Below, piece by piece: positions 1 through 12,050 of a stretch of DNA of 64,000 nucleotides (positions within the stretch are counted from its first letter, which is position 1; every line of letters starts with the position of its first letter). The stretch is from contig VTFK01000268.1 in the NCBI GenBank assembly GCA_009617715.1, positions 124,001-188,000 on the forward strand, read 5' to 3'. This DNA is from Plectrocnemia conspersa. Its lineage: Eukaryota > Arthropoda > Insecta > Trichoptera > Polycentropodidae. The position numbers and the translations under genes are program-made. The notes below the pieces were generated by a model. The model searched no databases. It was not told where the DNA came from and saw only the letters and a list, made by a program, of their open reading frames with translations.

Positions 1-944
1 CTATCACATATTGCTTAAATACGTGTATCGAAAAAAATGCAATTTTTGAGATAATATTTCATTGAACTGGGGGTCGAAGTTCGTCACTTTCTACTGTCAA
101 AATTTATTGCAAATGATCATCTGTTAATGATAACCTAAACTTTGTCTTTTCACAAAAATGCTGCCAAATACAAATATGATTCAAATTGACTAAATTTGTA
201 TTTAAAGAATTTTGATAGTTTCTTTTCATGAAATTTGCCTTTTAGCATGTAACAACTTTGCAGATTATTCACTAAAATTTTTTGTGGTATAGATATTTCA
301 TTTATTTTTTAATCTTTAATACTATAGGAATGAAATAAAGTAGGTTGCCATAAATGGTGAATTAATCAACGCCGTGTGAGTTTTATATATGAGCAATGTT
401 ATTCATTTTTGTTTTAAGTTTAATCCGCTAAGAAGTGCAAAAAAGGAAGCGAAAAGTGGGTTTTTATGTTGAGAAAAAAGTTAAAAAAGCACTGAGCCGA
501 CGACGGTTAAGTACACCACTGGCAACCTCAAAAGTATTTGCTGGTGAATAATACAATAAATAACTAAAGACTTTTAATCCCTTGCATTTTTACACGCCTT
601 ATATTTTTTATGAGGCATGTAAAAATGCAGTGGCCTATTCATAAAAAGCTAATTCAGCACTCATTCTAAGCAAAGAATTGACTGCTAAAATATTCAGCAG
701 TATCTGTAAGATTAGTGGTTTCTAAAAAATACGTCGCGGTTTCCTAACAGACGCGTTGCTATTAAAAACAAATATTTTTAATTTTAAATTCAATAACTCT
801 CTTAAATATTAATTATTTAAATAAGCCGTTTAAGCTATGTGCTAACTGTTTTATTATTTAAAATATTCGCATTTGTTATAATTTATTACAGCGCGTCCAG
901 TTAAAGCAGAAAAATCATGCAAAATTATTTGCCTCGCTATTAAA

Positions 945-1660
945 TTGTCTATTGATGTTACTCACAACGTGCACAACATTTCTAGCAACTCAATGAAAGC
1001 TTGATAATTTAAAATAATGCTGCAATTAATTCATAACTTAATGTGTGGTAACCACATACAGATGACCACGTTTGAAAAGATTATTGTCTCAAAACTATAG
1101 CGTAAAAAATTGGGACCACACAGCCTTTGTTACGACCAGAAAAAATCTAATAAATAACACGAGCTTTGTTATTACAGTAAATATTTATTTGTTGCATAAC
1201 GGTTACGGATATAATAAATCACTGGATCCACAGCATTTCTGTTGCAATGCAAAACTACCTTAGACAATGCCCATCAAGTGAATATCACTTTCTAAAGGCG
1301 TATACTAATTTGCGACTGCAACGACTGGCTGTATGATTGATCAGCAAGCTTTGCAGCCTTGGATACTTAAGCCTGGATATGAGGAGGAAGCAGTGACAAA
1401 CAGCCACTTGAAGAGACCAGCAGGTGCCCGCCGCCCGCGGACAACATACGATCATGAACACACACATCCCGCCAACAGTTTCTTCACTGTCGCTGCCACA
1501 CCAATCAGATATCATCTTTACGCCAGATTCTACACTAAAACATTTCGCCATTTATTGTCTAACCTCTAACGCAATTGTAATATAATCTAATAAAACTCTA
1601 ACTAGATTCCACCAAGCGTCTCACTGGCTACAAAGTCCACCCCCAGGGTTCTCAAACCTT
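945..1660 (+). repeat. Interspersed repeat family R1, copy A
   Basis: This stretch is shared with three other places in the window (5877-6045, 6046-6905 and 9470-9990). Shared landmarks with the copy at 6046-6905, in order, are AAATTGTCTATTGATGT, TTTCTAGCAACTCA, CATAACTTAATGTGTGG, GGGACCACACAGC, the block starting GCAGCC(T)TGGA, and a closing CTAGATTCCACCAAGC...CTCACTGGCTAC. The copies diverge by substitutions and small indels. The open frames inside are not conserved between copies, so the element looks non-coding and non-autonomous. I do not recognise the family. No clear terminal inverted repeats or target duplication were seen. Confidence 0.75.
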
Positions 1661-2854
1661 AAAAATTAATGGGCTATTAGCAAACTGACTTTAGTTACAG
1701 CCAAATTTACTTATTTTATTATCACTAAAAAATCATATTTGCATATTTTATACTATTCTGATCGTTGGTTTTCTGTAAGTTGCAAATATCGTATTGAGTG
1801 CTAAGCTTGGTAATAATGACATATTTTAGTACAAACATAATGTCATTTAATTCAAAACCTAATAATTCACATTCAACTTTGCTTTAAAGGCACAACATTC
1901 AATGCTCACTAATATATATTTTTATGGCTTTGATAATGACAAAATTAATATCTACGGGTGATAAAATAAGAAAAACAGTATCGCAAAAACTTAACACTTT
2001 CGAGTTATAACTGCGTAACGTCACGGTGGTATGTGAAGCAATGGGAACACCACATACGGTCATATCTCGCAATTCCTTAACATTTATATTATAACGCATG
2101 ATTTAAAATTAGAGTTTGAAATTGTAAAATTAATTTTTGTACCATAATATACGACTGAAGAAATAAAAATAGCAAAAATGATAAACAAGAAAATAAAAAT
2201 TGAATTAAATTTTACAAATATTTATTGTTGGAATCAAGAAGTTCACTGCATATTCTTTTTATTAAAAATAAATTCGCAAAGGAACAACGTATTGCTCATT
2301 AATAAGTATTTATCATTATTACACGTGTAAATAAAAAAAAAAATAAGGGTCATTCACCAGTTGTTACAACGACACACCGTCGTATTATAACATCTAGGCC
2401 TCACTTATTGCTAGTTTCCACTACCACAGCGCCTCACTAAAGGGCGGGCGCTAAATTTTTATTATTGTATGTATAAAAAACTGAAAATATATTAATTTCA
2501 ACGTATATATAAATATAAAAAAATACAAAAGCACACTAAAATAGCATCGCAATATGTTGAGCAACGAACTGTCTGAAATCCAAAAATCACGCCTGAAGAA
2601 ATATATTATATTAATATGATTGGAATAGATATCTAGGCATGAATAGAATCGTTGATGGTTGGATACATTTTTATTAGATCTCACATATTAAAATATAAAA
2701 AAATATGTCGAATATATATATTTATAGAATATTTTCTCACATGACCGAATCACCCTTCATTTAGGGTTTATAAATTTAAATTAAACAATAAATATGACTC
2801 ATATCTCAAATCCTAACGTAGCAAATTTTAAGTGCTAAAATTTCAATTAATTTT

Positions 2855-3260
2855 AATGATGAAAATCCTCTCCGGCACCTCCGATCCGGAAAGGGATATG
2901 AAATGACGTTACCGGGGAAAACTATTAGAGCTTTATTGATTCGATCTTTTATTACGTGGGACAGAGGGTTTTTATTACGGCGGCGCAAAATGGCGAAAAT
3001 TCACTCATAAAGCCTATCTGTGTTTATCTACGGGTGTGAAAACAGCGCCGATGATTTTTTTTCTCCGGCGGAGAGGAATGTTGTTAAAAGTATACGACGA
3101 CATAAAAAGTGTGTTATGGCAGGTGCTGGGAGCTAAAAGCTGTCGGTAAAAACTATCGAAGAAATATTTCGCAGTAACTCACTCACACGTAGTACCACTA
3201 CCTGTAAGGTTGCGTGTCAAAGTCGGGTTTTCCTTTCGGTTATTTTACGCTTATCGGTTA
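2855..3260. other. GC-richer intronic island
   Basis: This patch stands out from its AT-rich surroundings and contains runs such as CTCCGGCACCTCCGATCCGG and TTACGGCGGCGCAAAATGGCG. There are short inverted CCGG/GGCGGAG motifs but no supported reading frame and no match to the repeat families in this window. It is a candidate conserved non-coding or regulatory element in the gene's intron. That is inference from composition only. Confidence 0.3.
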
Positions 3261-3387
3261 GGTCGAATCTGCTTATGACCACAGAAGTTGCTATTAGTTC
3301 ATTGAAAGCCTTTGAGAAAATTGAATGTAACTCCTTTTAATAATAAAATTGCGGGCTTGAAGCGTGTTTAGTAAGAGAACTTTATTT

Positions 3388-3409
3388 TATATATATATAT
3401 ATATATATA
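3388..3409. repeat. (AT)n microsatellite
   Basis: An uninterrupted run of about eleven AT dinucleotides inside the intron. Confidence 0.95.
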
Positions 3410-3930
3410 ATATTTTTTTGCAATGATTAATTGAAGGTCAAAGTAACTAGCTTAAGTAATGATATAACTCTAAACTACACATTTCAACTATTATTATTAA
3501 TAATAGTGCATTATAAAAAATATCAGATGTCGGTACCTCACTAACGCGAGGTACCGCAGCTGCTTTGAATCGCCCGGCTACAAATATTTTATAACGGTAT
3601 TTAAATTGAGTAATAAGTTTCAGAATAATTAAATATATCTATGAGTGGTCGTGCGAAAGTAGTCGGCAAACTTTTCATTTCTCGCGACATTTAGAGATTC
3701 AAACTCGAAAAGTGTGTAGTAGCATAGCGAAATTATACACAGCCCTGGGCGCTTTTCATTTATACTTTAGATTGACTAAGTTTACACGGCGTCGAAAGTT
3801 GAAAGCTTTGTACAGCGGGAGAGATTCGAGCTTCGGAACTCAGGCGCATCCGGCTAGTTTTATATACCGTCTAGATCCTTGTAAAGAAACGCGACATTCT
3901 TTCACTGAAGTAAAAAAGAAAAGCGCCTAC

Positions 3931-4082
3931 CTGTTCTTTTCTCGGCATCTCTCATTCTGACTCCGGCCAAAGTCACCGGAGAGCTTCGCCCCTTCGCGTT
4001 GGCCGCAAACACTTCCAGTCTAAATGTCACATCGGGCTCCAGCATCACGGTAAATATTGACTCTGTGCTGCTCAAGTTGTAT
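3931..4082 (-). CDS. Sidestep-like receptor, exon encoding the end of the fibronectin III domain
   Basis: The last recognisable coding exon of the Sidestep-like gene (window residues about 293-343). The acceptor is a pyrimidine-rich tract ending CTCCGCAG above 4082 and the donor is GTAGGC below 3931. The frame runs VYNLSSTESIFTVMLEPD, then TFRLEVFAANAKGRS, then RMRDAEKRT. The segment F.LEV.AANAKGRS is the G-strand region of the single FN3 domain that Sidestep proteins carry just before the membrane. The first base completes a valine codon begun in the exon at 12051-12198, so the phases agree. It ends one base into a codon, so a phase-compatible transmembrane exon must follow outside the window. 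Confidence in the exon limits is high. Which of the several Side paralogues this is cannot be told. Confidence 0.93.
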
Positions 4083-5876
4083 CTGCGGAGAGAAGAAGAA
4101 AGATAAAAAATACACGTAATCGAGATTAAAAATAAACTCGAGCGGCGGTCAGTCTCAGGCGGGCCTTTCCGATCCCCGTTCAATTATTCATCAGAGGACT
4201 TAGATATAACATATTCAAATGGAATGGGATACATTTTAAATGCAATATAATTATATATTCATTTCAAAGCACGTTGAAACGTTGACATTTTAACAGATTA
4301 AGTTTTATTAATTTATCATAAAATAATAAAATAAAAAAATATTATAAATTACTTAAATGAGATAAAATCGAAAATGTTCCTCATTGTAGATATTGAACAG
4401 ATCAAGGGTACAATATCACTCTAATAAAAAGTTAAACGTCTTTGCGAATTACTTAGAACTCAGTAGTAAAAGTTATATATAGTCTATAGTTCTACAAGTT
4501 ATTTTGTTAATGTATTCCTGTCTATAAAAACACAGTAAAAACCTTAAGCTTTTAATAAATAGGTGCTGATATACAAATAAATAAGTTATTTAAAATTTTA
4601 AATGGGATTGGCAAATCTGGCGTACCTATATGCCTCTTTAATGGCAACGTTTATGCTAATATCTGATTAGGAAGTAAGAGGAGATCAACGATCCTTTTTT
4701 TCCCAAATCATTGATTAAGTGGATAGATGGTTTTAGGAAAATTCATCGACTGCAATTCACCGATTCTACAATTGATTCTCGATGATTTATTTATAAAAAA
4801 AATATATTACGTTAGCTAATCGTATTGTTACTTTTATGTCATTGACATACATATTATACATACATAAAAGTATGTCGTTTATACACCTATAAAAAAAAAA
4901 CAACCATAATCTTATGGTAAAACCCCGATAAACTTAGAATTTTGTGAAGTATACAAAGTATAACCTAACTATTTTTTAATAAATCATACGTGTAGTTTTT
5001 CTTTAAGTTAAATTATTAATGGGTTTAATTTGGTTATTATGAAATTAAATTATTTTATTAATTCAATAAATATAGAAGAAATACAGAGCACGTTTCACAT
5101 TATATTATATATTAGCTTAAATAGTACTAGTTTAAACTAAGTTAGGTAATTGTATGTTATGAAATCTTAGTTGAGCTAAGTTTATTTAATATTAATAAAT
5201 TTACCATAGTCTATAAAACCTGGATCATAGTAAATTTTCTTATTTTAAATTAATAAGTCCAGATTAGTTTATTATATTTTTTGTAAATATAATTTTTAGT
5301 TGCTATAAAAAATACAGTCTAAATTAAGCATATTATTATTTTATTTTTAGTAAATAAATTGTAAATATATCCTTTTTTTAATTTAAAACATACATATAAA
5401 AAAAATGACACAGTATTTGATTATTTTATGTGTTAGTTTGGGTTTAGCTTATTTCGATATACTTTATTTGGGTTGTATATGTGAGCTTATTCAACAAAAT
5501 TGCTCTTAGCTAGTGTAAAAAATAATACTTATACTTATTCTATATTTATTTAATAATAGAGAAATATGTATTATTTGAATAATATATATTTTTCTATTAT
5601 AGTGTTTTTAAAAACACTAATATCCTTTTTGATTGCTTTTTTGTGTTAGCTCAGAATATATTAGCTTTAATTGGATTTTATTATGTCATAACAACAGGGT
5701 AGGTTATGCTTCAAAATATTTTATTTAAGTATTTTTTTTTGTTAATTTAACTTAATATAAGAGTTTTTTTAAATAACACTTACAAAGGATTCTATGTCAA
5801 AACGGGAGATTATGAATAGATTACAAGATATATATTCAGCCTATCACATCGAATATCGATGAAAACGTAAAATAAA

Positions 5877-6045
5877 CTGTGGCGACCACACACAGATGAC
5901 CACGTTTGAATGGGTCTTTGTCTTAAAACTTGCGTTAATTTACTGTGACTAAAATTATCATCCATTAATAAGGAAACAAGACAATAACGTAAATAATTGG
6001 GACCACACAGCCCTCGTTACGACTAAAAAAAATCGCATAAAATTT
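5877..6045 (+). repeat. Interspersed repeat family R1, partial copy B
   Basis: A shortened copy directly before copy C in the same orientation. It carries the GTGGCGACCACACACAGATG...CACGTTTGAA block, the TTACTGTGAC(T/C)...ATTATCATCCATTAA block and GGGACCACACAGCCCTCGTTACGAC, then stops. The adjacency of B and C suggests a tandem or nested insertion, or a local duplication. Confidence 0.65.
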
Positions 6046-6905
6046 GCCACGCTATTAAATTGTCTATTGATGTAACTCCCAATGTGCTCAGCATTTCTAG
6101 CAACTCACTGAAAGCTTGATAAATTAAAATATGGCAATAATATTCAAACATGACTTTGTTTCATAACTTAATGTGTGGCGATCACCCATATATGATTACG
6201 TTTGAAAGAGTTTTTGTCTTAAAATTTGTGTTAATTTACTGTGACCAACATTATCATTCATTAACAAGGAGACAAGACAATAACGTAAAGAATTGGGACC
6301 ACACAGCTCTCGTTACGACCAGAAAAACAATTGCAAACAATTGTAAATATTCTCCGTCATTGAGAGAATATTTATTTTTTGCGAAACGGTCACGGATTTA
6401 ATAAATCACCGGATCCACAAGATTCCCGTTACATTGCAATACGACAATGGACAATTACTATCAATTGAATGCCACTTTTTAAAGGCGTACACTTATTTTG
6501 CCATTCTAAGAAGCGAATGCAACAATTGTTGCATAATTGTGATTTATTAGCAAGCTTTGCAGGCCTGGACTCCGATGAGGAGAAGGTAGTCACAAGCAGC
6601 CATTCGAAGACACTCGAAGAGATCAGCAGACGCCCGCCGTCCGCAAACAACATACTGTTATGGATGTTCACATCCCGAGAAGAACTATTCTATACGAACA
6701 CTACAGTAGCAGAAAGAGAGCAACTTCCGCTGTACACTCGCTGCCATGCCTCGGAACTCCCACGGACAGCTACCTTACGCCAGCTTCTCCACCACCGCTC
6801 GGAGAAAATATCTCGCTATTTATCGTCTGTCGCAATTATAATATAACTAGATTCCACCAAGCTTCTCACTGGCTACGAAGTCACACACCCTAAGGTTCTC
6901 AAAGG
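6046..6905 (+). repeat. Interspersed repeat family R1, copy C (longest)
   Basis: The most complete copy of the family described at 945-1660. It starts near the block AAATTGTCTATTGATGTAAC and ends near CTAGATTCCACCAAGC followed by CTCACTGGCTACGAAG. A 125-codon frame (6469-6846) lies inside, but the matching frame is not open in the other copies, so it is probably accidental. The flanks show no obvious target duplication. Confidence 0.75.
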
Positions 6906-9129
6906 TTAAAAAAATTAGGAGTAATAATCTTAGAAATTAATAATTAACTATTAGGGGTTAAATAAATAATCATAGATGTATGGTTATGGCATTATAAATA
7001 ATGTCCAATTGATATAAAGGGCCAAGACCAAATAATATGTCATGTTTGATCGAATGTCAAAGTTATAGTTTTTTACTTTAAATGTAGATAAAATCACTCA
7101 GTGAAATAAAGACTATAACTATTATATAAAAGGCCCGAGTACAAATCCTTAATAGATCCTAGTATTTATTTACTTTTATATAAAATCAATTAATAATTGT
7201 TGTAAATCATATATTTCGATTATTTTATTGGGATCAGGTAATATAAAATATTATACTTATTGATGTTATTTCTTGGTCAAATAGATTTATTAAGATTAAT
7301 TGCCGCTTTGATTTCATACACCGCAAAATATTTTGCGTTTGATGGTGTACTCAGCAAACATCAACAATGTTACCGCTTCCATTATCCGAAATTCCTCTAT
7401 AAATGTCTTTCCATTAAGGCGTAGCCCACCACCATAAACGATTTCGGAATGAAGGATAGATTCGTCATTAACCCAAATATCCGATCAGGGCATTTCTTTG
7501 ACAAATTGACGATGTGCAAAAGTAAATCATTTTAATCTCGGCCACGACTACATACGTTATTGGACAATTATTATAACAAATCTGTTTGAATATGTTTTCT
7601 ATTTATTCACGATTTAATTAAAATTATCACTAATTAAATTATCACATGTACTAGAGAGTTAATGATTTTTTTATTATTGTTCCAAAATATTAAAACCAGA
7701 CCGTCACTGCAGAATTACTTTAAAATTGTAAATTAACTATAGTTTACTTCTTAATCTGCTACCAGTGAAAAATTGGCACAGATGAAACATTACTTAATTG
7801 TAACAATAGCATTTTTAATTTGTTTAAGGCAAAAATCAAAAGCTTTGGCATCTAAGAATAACATTGATAAAAAATATGTATTACTTAAAGAGATTAAGAT
7901 ATAATAAATCATAAAAAATTGTACGGTTTTAAGTGAGTCTAAATATTATTTTGCTGACATTCAAATTTAGCAAATAGACGAGACTCAAAGGGAATAGAGC
8001 GGCATAATAAAAGTGAAGAAAGAATTATGGTTCGAGAATAACGAACGTGTGTGCAAAAATTGAAAAGTGTCAAAGGCATAAGGCGCATATTGTTTTCTAC
8101 GCCGTTTCTCCATCTGATATTTTTCCATCTGGCAAAACTTTATTGCAACGATCTCAGAGAGTAGGGGAATTGTGAGCGAACCGACTCTTAATAATAAAAC
8201 CCTTTGTATCGCTCGTGTAAATATTCAATCAGGCATTTATTTCATTTTTGTATGCATTGATGAAACTCCACAAATGTTTTCATTATAAAATATTTTACAA
8301 ATTATTCATAACGTTAATAACATTCTTTTTTTCACACGTTCATGTAACAAAATTCTGAAGTTAATTTAAGAATTCAAGCTTTCATTATCATATTTAATAT
8401 AAAAAAATAGATCGTCGGTGTATTATACAAATATTTAAATGTGTGTGATTCGATTAGTAAAAGTTCAATTGATGTGCTTCAAATTATTTATCTAGAAATA
8501 AATTGTCTTAGACATTAAAACTACATACACTAACACATTGTGTGGTTTTCTCCATCGAGCTAAACCACCATCGATTCGTCTTATTTAATTAAATGCTCTG
8601 AAAATTAGTGCTAGCTATTACTAAACAAACACACTCACGACTCCAGATTTTAACGTCTCAGACACACAGAATATTTTGCTCTTGAATTATCCAACGCCGC
8701 AAATAAACTGCGTGAAATCTCTAATACACGCTTGCATGGCCTTCGTCTGTGGATTGGGATTAGAGCACTGCTCTATATTTTACCCGAAGACCGCAGGCGA
8801 TGCCTTATACCCTCAGGCTACAAATTAACTTCGAAATTCCACCTTGCAGGTATAGTTTATGGAGTAAGCCTGTGACAAATGGACACTCAATTCATGTTTG
8901 AATAAAATAACTATGTGTCAATGAAGAAAAGTATATAATTTGATACATTACTAAAGAGCTAAATAGAGAACTACCTGACTTTCTTAAGGTACTCTGCTTA
9001 ATTAGGATTTACATTAAAATGGTATCATTTGGCGCCAAGCCAAGCTTATAAATTTTACATCATCGTTCACACTATGACAGTCAATCAAACCAGGATTTTT
9101 TCTGAATTAGATAAAGATTGATATGGTTC

Positions 9130-9440
9130 CTTTTGTGAACGTTGTCTTACTTATTTGATTGGAGGAGTTTACTTGTGCCACTGTTGTTCTGATTCGGAAT
9201 AAGCTTAGAAATATTTAGACGAAGTGTATTGGGTCTTCTATATTTGCAAATACATCCCAGAGGAATTCACACTTTACACAGTCAAATGCTTCTGTATAGT
9301 CTACGAAGCAAAACTGCAGAACGCTAGGGAGAAACACTACTAAGGAGGTAGATCCCGCTCATCTGGCCATCAAAATCTGGATGCCGCCTATTAGGTTGGA
9401 CTTGTAGGGTCCAACTACTAGTAACGGCAGTGGTCATTCA
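9130..9440 (-). mobile_element. RTE-like LINE fragment (reverse transcriptase)
   Basis: The minus strand around 9190-9330 translates to a piece with the motif CFVDYTEAFDCV, then CEFLW and DPIHFV. This is the reverse transcriptase A-motif region (F.DY.KAFD.V) typical of RTE/BovB-type and related non-LTR retrotransposons. It continues past an in-frame stop with recognisable sequence (RTTVAQVNSS) and then fades, so it is a dead, 5'- and 3'-truncated copy. The clade call rests on motif memory alone. L1- or L2-type elements have a similar motif. Confidence 0.7.
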
Positions 9441-9469
9441 TCAATTATGAAACTAGACAAGAGTGCGAA

Positions 9470-9990
9470 GGATGGGAATACACAAAAGCCCTCGTTACGA
9501 TTAGAAAAAGGGTTTCACATAAATAACACGTAAAGATTCTCCAATGCATTGACAGAATATTTCTTTGTTCGAAACGGTCAAAAGAAACAGTATATCACCG
9601 AAAGATAGAAAGCACTGTAATGCCACAATATTCGCGTTGCACAATTCAGAGATGTCCATTAAGCAAATGTCACTTTCTAAAGGCGTATACATATTTTGTT
9701 GTTCTAAGAAGCGAATGCAACGATTGGCTGGATCATCGCTGCAAGCTTTGCAGCCCTAGATACTAAGGTTTGTCTTCTATGATGAGAGGGCAGACACTCA
9801 AAGACATTAGCAGACACTGCCAGCCCACGGACAACATATAGTATATGGCGCTCACATCCTGAAACTATACGAGCACCGCAACAGAGAGGGATCAATCTCC
9901 ACTATACTGCGCTACCACACTAATCAGAACTATAATGATTTTCCACTGACATCATCCCTCCGCAAGCTTTTCCACTACCACGATCTAGAT
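9470..9990 (+). repeat. Interspersed repeat family R1, partial copy D
   Basis: It shares the GCCCTCGTTACGA block, the TCACTTTCTAAAGGCGTATAC block, the TTCTAAGAAGCGAATGCAACGATTGGCTG block and the GCAAGCTTTGCAGCCCTAGA block with copies A and C. It lacks the first third of the family. It lies directly next to the RTE-like fragment and is followed by a solo piece of the tandem-repeat family. Confidence 0.7.
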
Positions 9991-10055
9991 AACCGAGCGT
10001 TTTCACTGCGACAGTGACAGCATGATTATATTGCTTTTAACGTGAATATTAAACA
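9985..10055 (-). repeat. Solo fragment of the tandem-repeat family S1
   Basis: CTAGATAACCGAGCG, then an ACTGCGAC block and ATATTGCTTTTAACGTGAA, matches the inverted last unit of the array at 16128-17700. The first 15 bases are the exact reverse complement of 16128-16142, the left edge of that array. This implies a defined terminus shared by a dispersed element and the array. Confidence 0.65.
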
Positions 10056-10762
10056 AAGACGCTTCCTTTAATTTGGCTAGAAAAATGCATGTCATTAAAT
10101 AAAAAATAGTATGATTTTTTATGAGATCGAAAGATCTCATAAAAATTCATAATCACTGACTAGCAGACTTTATCTCTGCCTTGAAAAAAGTTCAAATGAC
10201 GTTTCTGCATTTGATACTTTAAACACGCGTGATTATTGGCTGCTGACTGATTTACAGTACTGTCAATATTGTAAGCTCGAATTGGATTACTCTGTATAAT
10301 GGACAATTTACTTTTGCAAAAATTATATTGAACTAGTACAATTAACTCTAACACAAGCAATAAAAAAATAACCAAGGGAGAAGTTATAAAAAAAGAAGTT
10401 ATAGAAAAGACAAAGAAAACGTTACGATATGAACTATTCCCATATTGTAAATTATTTGGAATTTAACCTAAATGGCGTTATTTTGTATGTGTCACTGTGT
10501 GTGCCCCATTGTCGTCGTCGTTCAACGACGGACAATATTATTATTATTATTTTTTATTTTCAAGGCGCATTGGCGTTAAGCTGTTAGGTTCTGTTCTTAC
10601 ATAGTATATATACATATGTTTATTTAAACTATGCAATACTTAGGTATGTGTCCATTTGTCACAAGCTTACCCTTTCATACACCATGTATTATGAATTCAC
10701 CTTAAAGGACGCCGCAAACAAGGTCACCAAGCTGCTTAACTTGTATCTCAAACCACAGAGTC

Positions 10763-10960
10763 TTACGGAAGCCCGACTTCCAATAAGGCTCCGCAGCCTG
10801 CTGTGGTTAACTTAACAAATTGCACACGTTCATCTCCGAACATGGCACGTACCAATTTGCCTGATGGAGTTTGCTCAATAAGCAAAGTTGCTCCATCAAA
10901 ATTTTGTCGTTGGAACGATGGGGTTGTTCGCCAGTGATTGTTATCGGCGAGAGTCGACTC
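10763..10960 (-). pseudogene. Unrecognised stop-free frame, probable coding remnant
   Basis: The minus strand is open for 65 codons between two stops, in a stretch richer in GC than its surroundings. The translation has ordinary protein composition, for example NNHWRTTPSFQRQNFDGA, LIEQTPSGKLVRAMFGDE and FVKLTTAGCGALLEV. There is no start codon at the head and no splice-flanked partner was identified. A frame this long is unlikely by chance in such AT-rich DNA. It could be a retro-inserted or captured gene piece, a transposon ORF fragment, or an unrecognised exon on the same strand as the host gene. I do not recognise the family. Confidence 0.45.
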
Positions 10961-11115
10961 TTATCGACTCGACTATTTAGTTGATGGGTTAACCTGAAAC
11001 TCTTGATTGACTTGTTACAGATATACCAAGAAATTAGAATCTAAAATATTATAAAATAATACAGATAAATTTTAACTAGAAAAACAAGTTGACTAATATT
11101 TGATTAAATATATTT

Positions 11116-11159
11116 AATCGGTAACATATATATTTAATTAAATATATATGTTACCGATT
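11116..11159. repeat. Perfect 44-bp palindrome
   Basis: Each half is AATCGGTAACATATATAT followed by TTAA, and the second half is the exact reverse complement with no spacer. It would extrude as a 22-bp stem. It may be the join of two inverted element ends or a recent palindromic duplication. Confidence 0.9.
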
Positions 11160-12050
11160 TCCAGACTTTTAGTCTGGTGATTTTAATAATTCATTATGTC
11201 TGATTGACTTACGTTTGGTACACATTTACCCCGTTGTAACTCATTGGGCTAACACCTGTCAGATACAACGGAAAATTAAAAAAAAATAATACCAAATATT
11301 AATTTTATGTTTTATATATTAAAGAATTGATCCGTCGTATCAAATTGCGCCTCGAATTTATCTTGGTTGCAAAATTGCGGTGGAGCGAACTCATTGCATT
11401 TATCAACTTTATTGTAAGCAGTTATCTGTATATTAAGTGTTATTTTTCAAACAAGACGACGCTGTTTTTTGTATTAAAGGGTACAACCTATTATTGCTAT
11501 AATTAAAATGTTATCTATTTCTTCAGGATATCTTTCTTTAACTGTCATATGCACGACGGCAGACAATAGACTGAAATATCATTTCTACCTCAAAAGAATT
11601 TTTTCTTTATATAAATAAAAATAAATCTCATTTGACTCCCCATGGACGAGTTTTTTTCAGATTAACTTTGTGCCTACTTAAGTATATGATACGATACACT
11701 TTTTGCGTATACCATTATATTATAAATCCTTTTATGTTAACAATGCGATTCAATTATACTTTTCTTATTATTATTGTGTTTTATAATCAGCAGTTTCACT
11801 GTATACCAAGCTATTTTTCTCTAAGTTAATTTTTAATAATCGTAAAAAATTTTTAGTGTCAAGAAAATTTGCAACGATAACATAATATTTACATAGTTTT
11901 ATAAACTATATTCACAGCACGATTATAAGAGTTAAAAGTTTAACTAGACACATAACAATGCAATTTTATAACGGTGCAAATAATTACGCTATCTGGTACA
12001 AATGTTTTGGATGAAAGCTTAAAGTTTTATGAAATCTTATCAGAAGTTAC

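Larger units (their letters stand above)
1..3930 (-). other. Intron (partial) downstream of the FN3 exon, Sidestep-like gene
   Basis: This is the stretch after the last recognisable exon in the direction of transcription. It begins with a GTAGGC donor just below 3931 and runs off the window edge. I looked on the minus strand for the expected hydrophobic transmembrane segment and cytoplasmic tail of a Sidestep protein and did not find them, so they probably lie beyond position 1. The stretch holds one interspersed repeat copy (about 945-1660), a GC-richer island (2855-3260), an AT microsatellite near 3390 and otherwise AT-rich DNA without supported genes. Confidence 0.7.
4083..12050 (-). other. 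Intron of about 8 kb within the fibronectin III domain
   Basis: Bounded by donor GTAACT (below 12051) and acceptor CCGCAG (above 4082). It contains three copies of interspersed family R1, an RTE-like LINE fragment near 9130-9440, a solo piece of the tandem-repeat family at 9985-10055, a 65-codon stop-free frame at 10763-10960 and a 44-bp perfect palindrome at 11116. The parts 4200-5870, 6910-9100 and 11170-11950 are AT-rich with nothing I can support as a gene. Confidence 0.85.

Noticed and set aside
2806..3930. Possible transmembrane exon of the Sidestep-like gene
   Set aside because: No minus-strand segment with a hydrophobic stretch of about 20 residues between plausible splice sites in the required phase. 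The exon is probably outside the window.
6469..6846. 125-codon plus-strand open frame
   Set aside because: It lies inside repeat R1 copy C. The same frame is not open in the other R1 copies and the product has no recognisable features.
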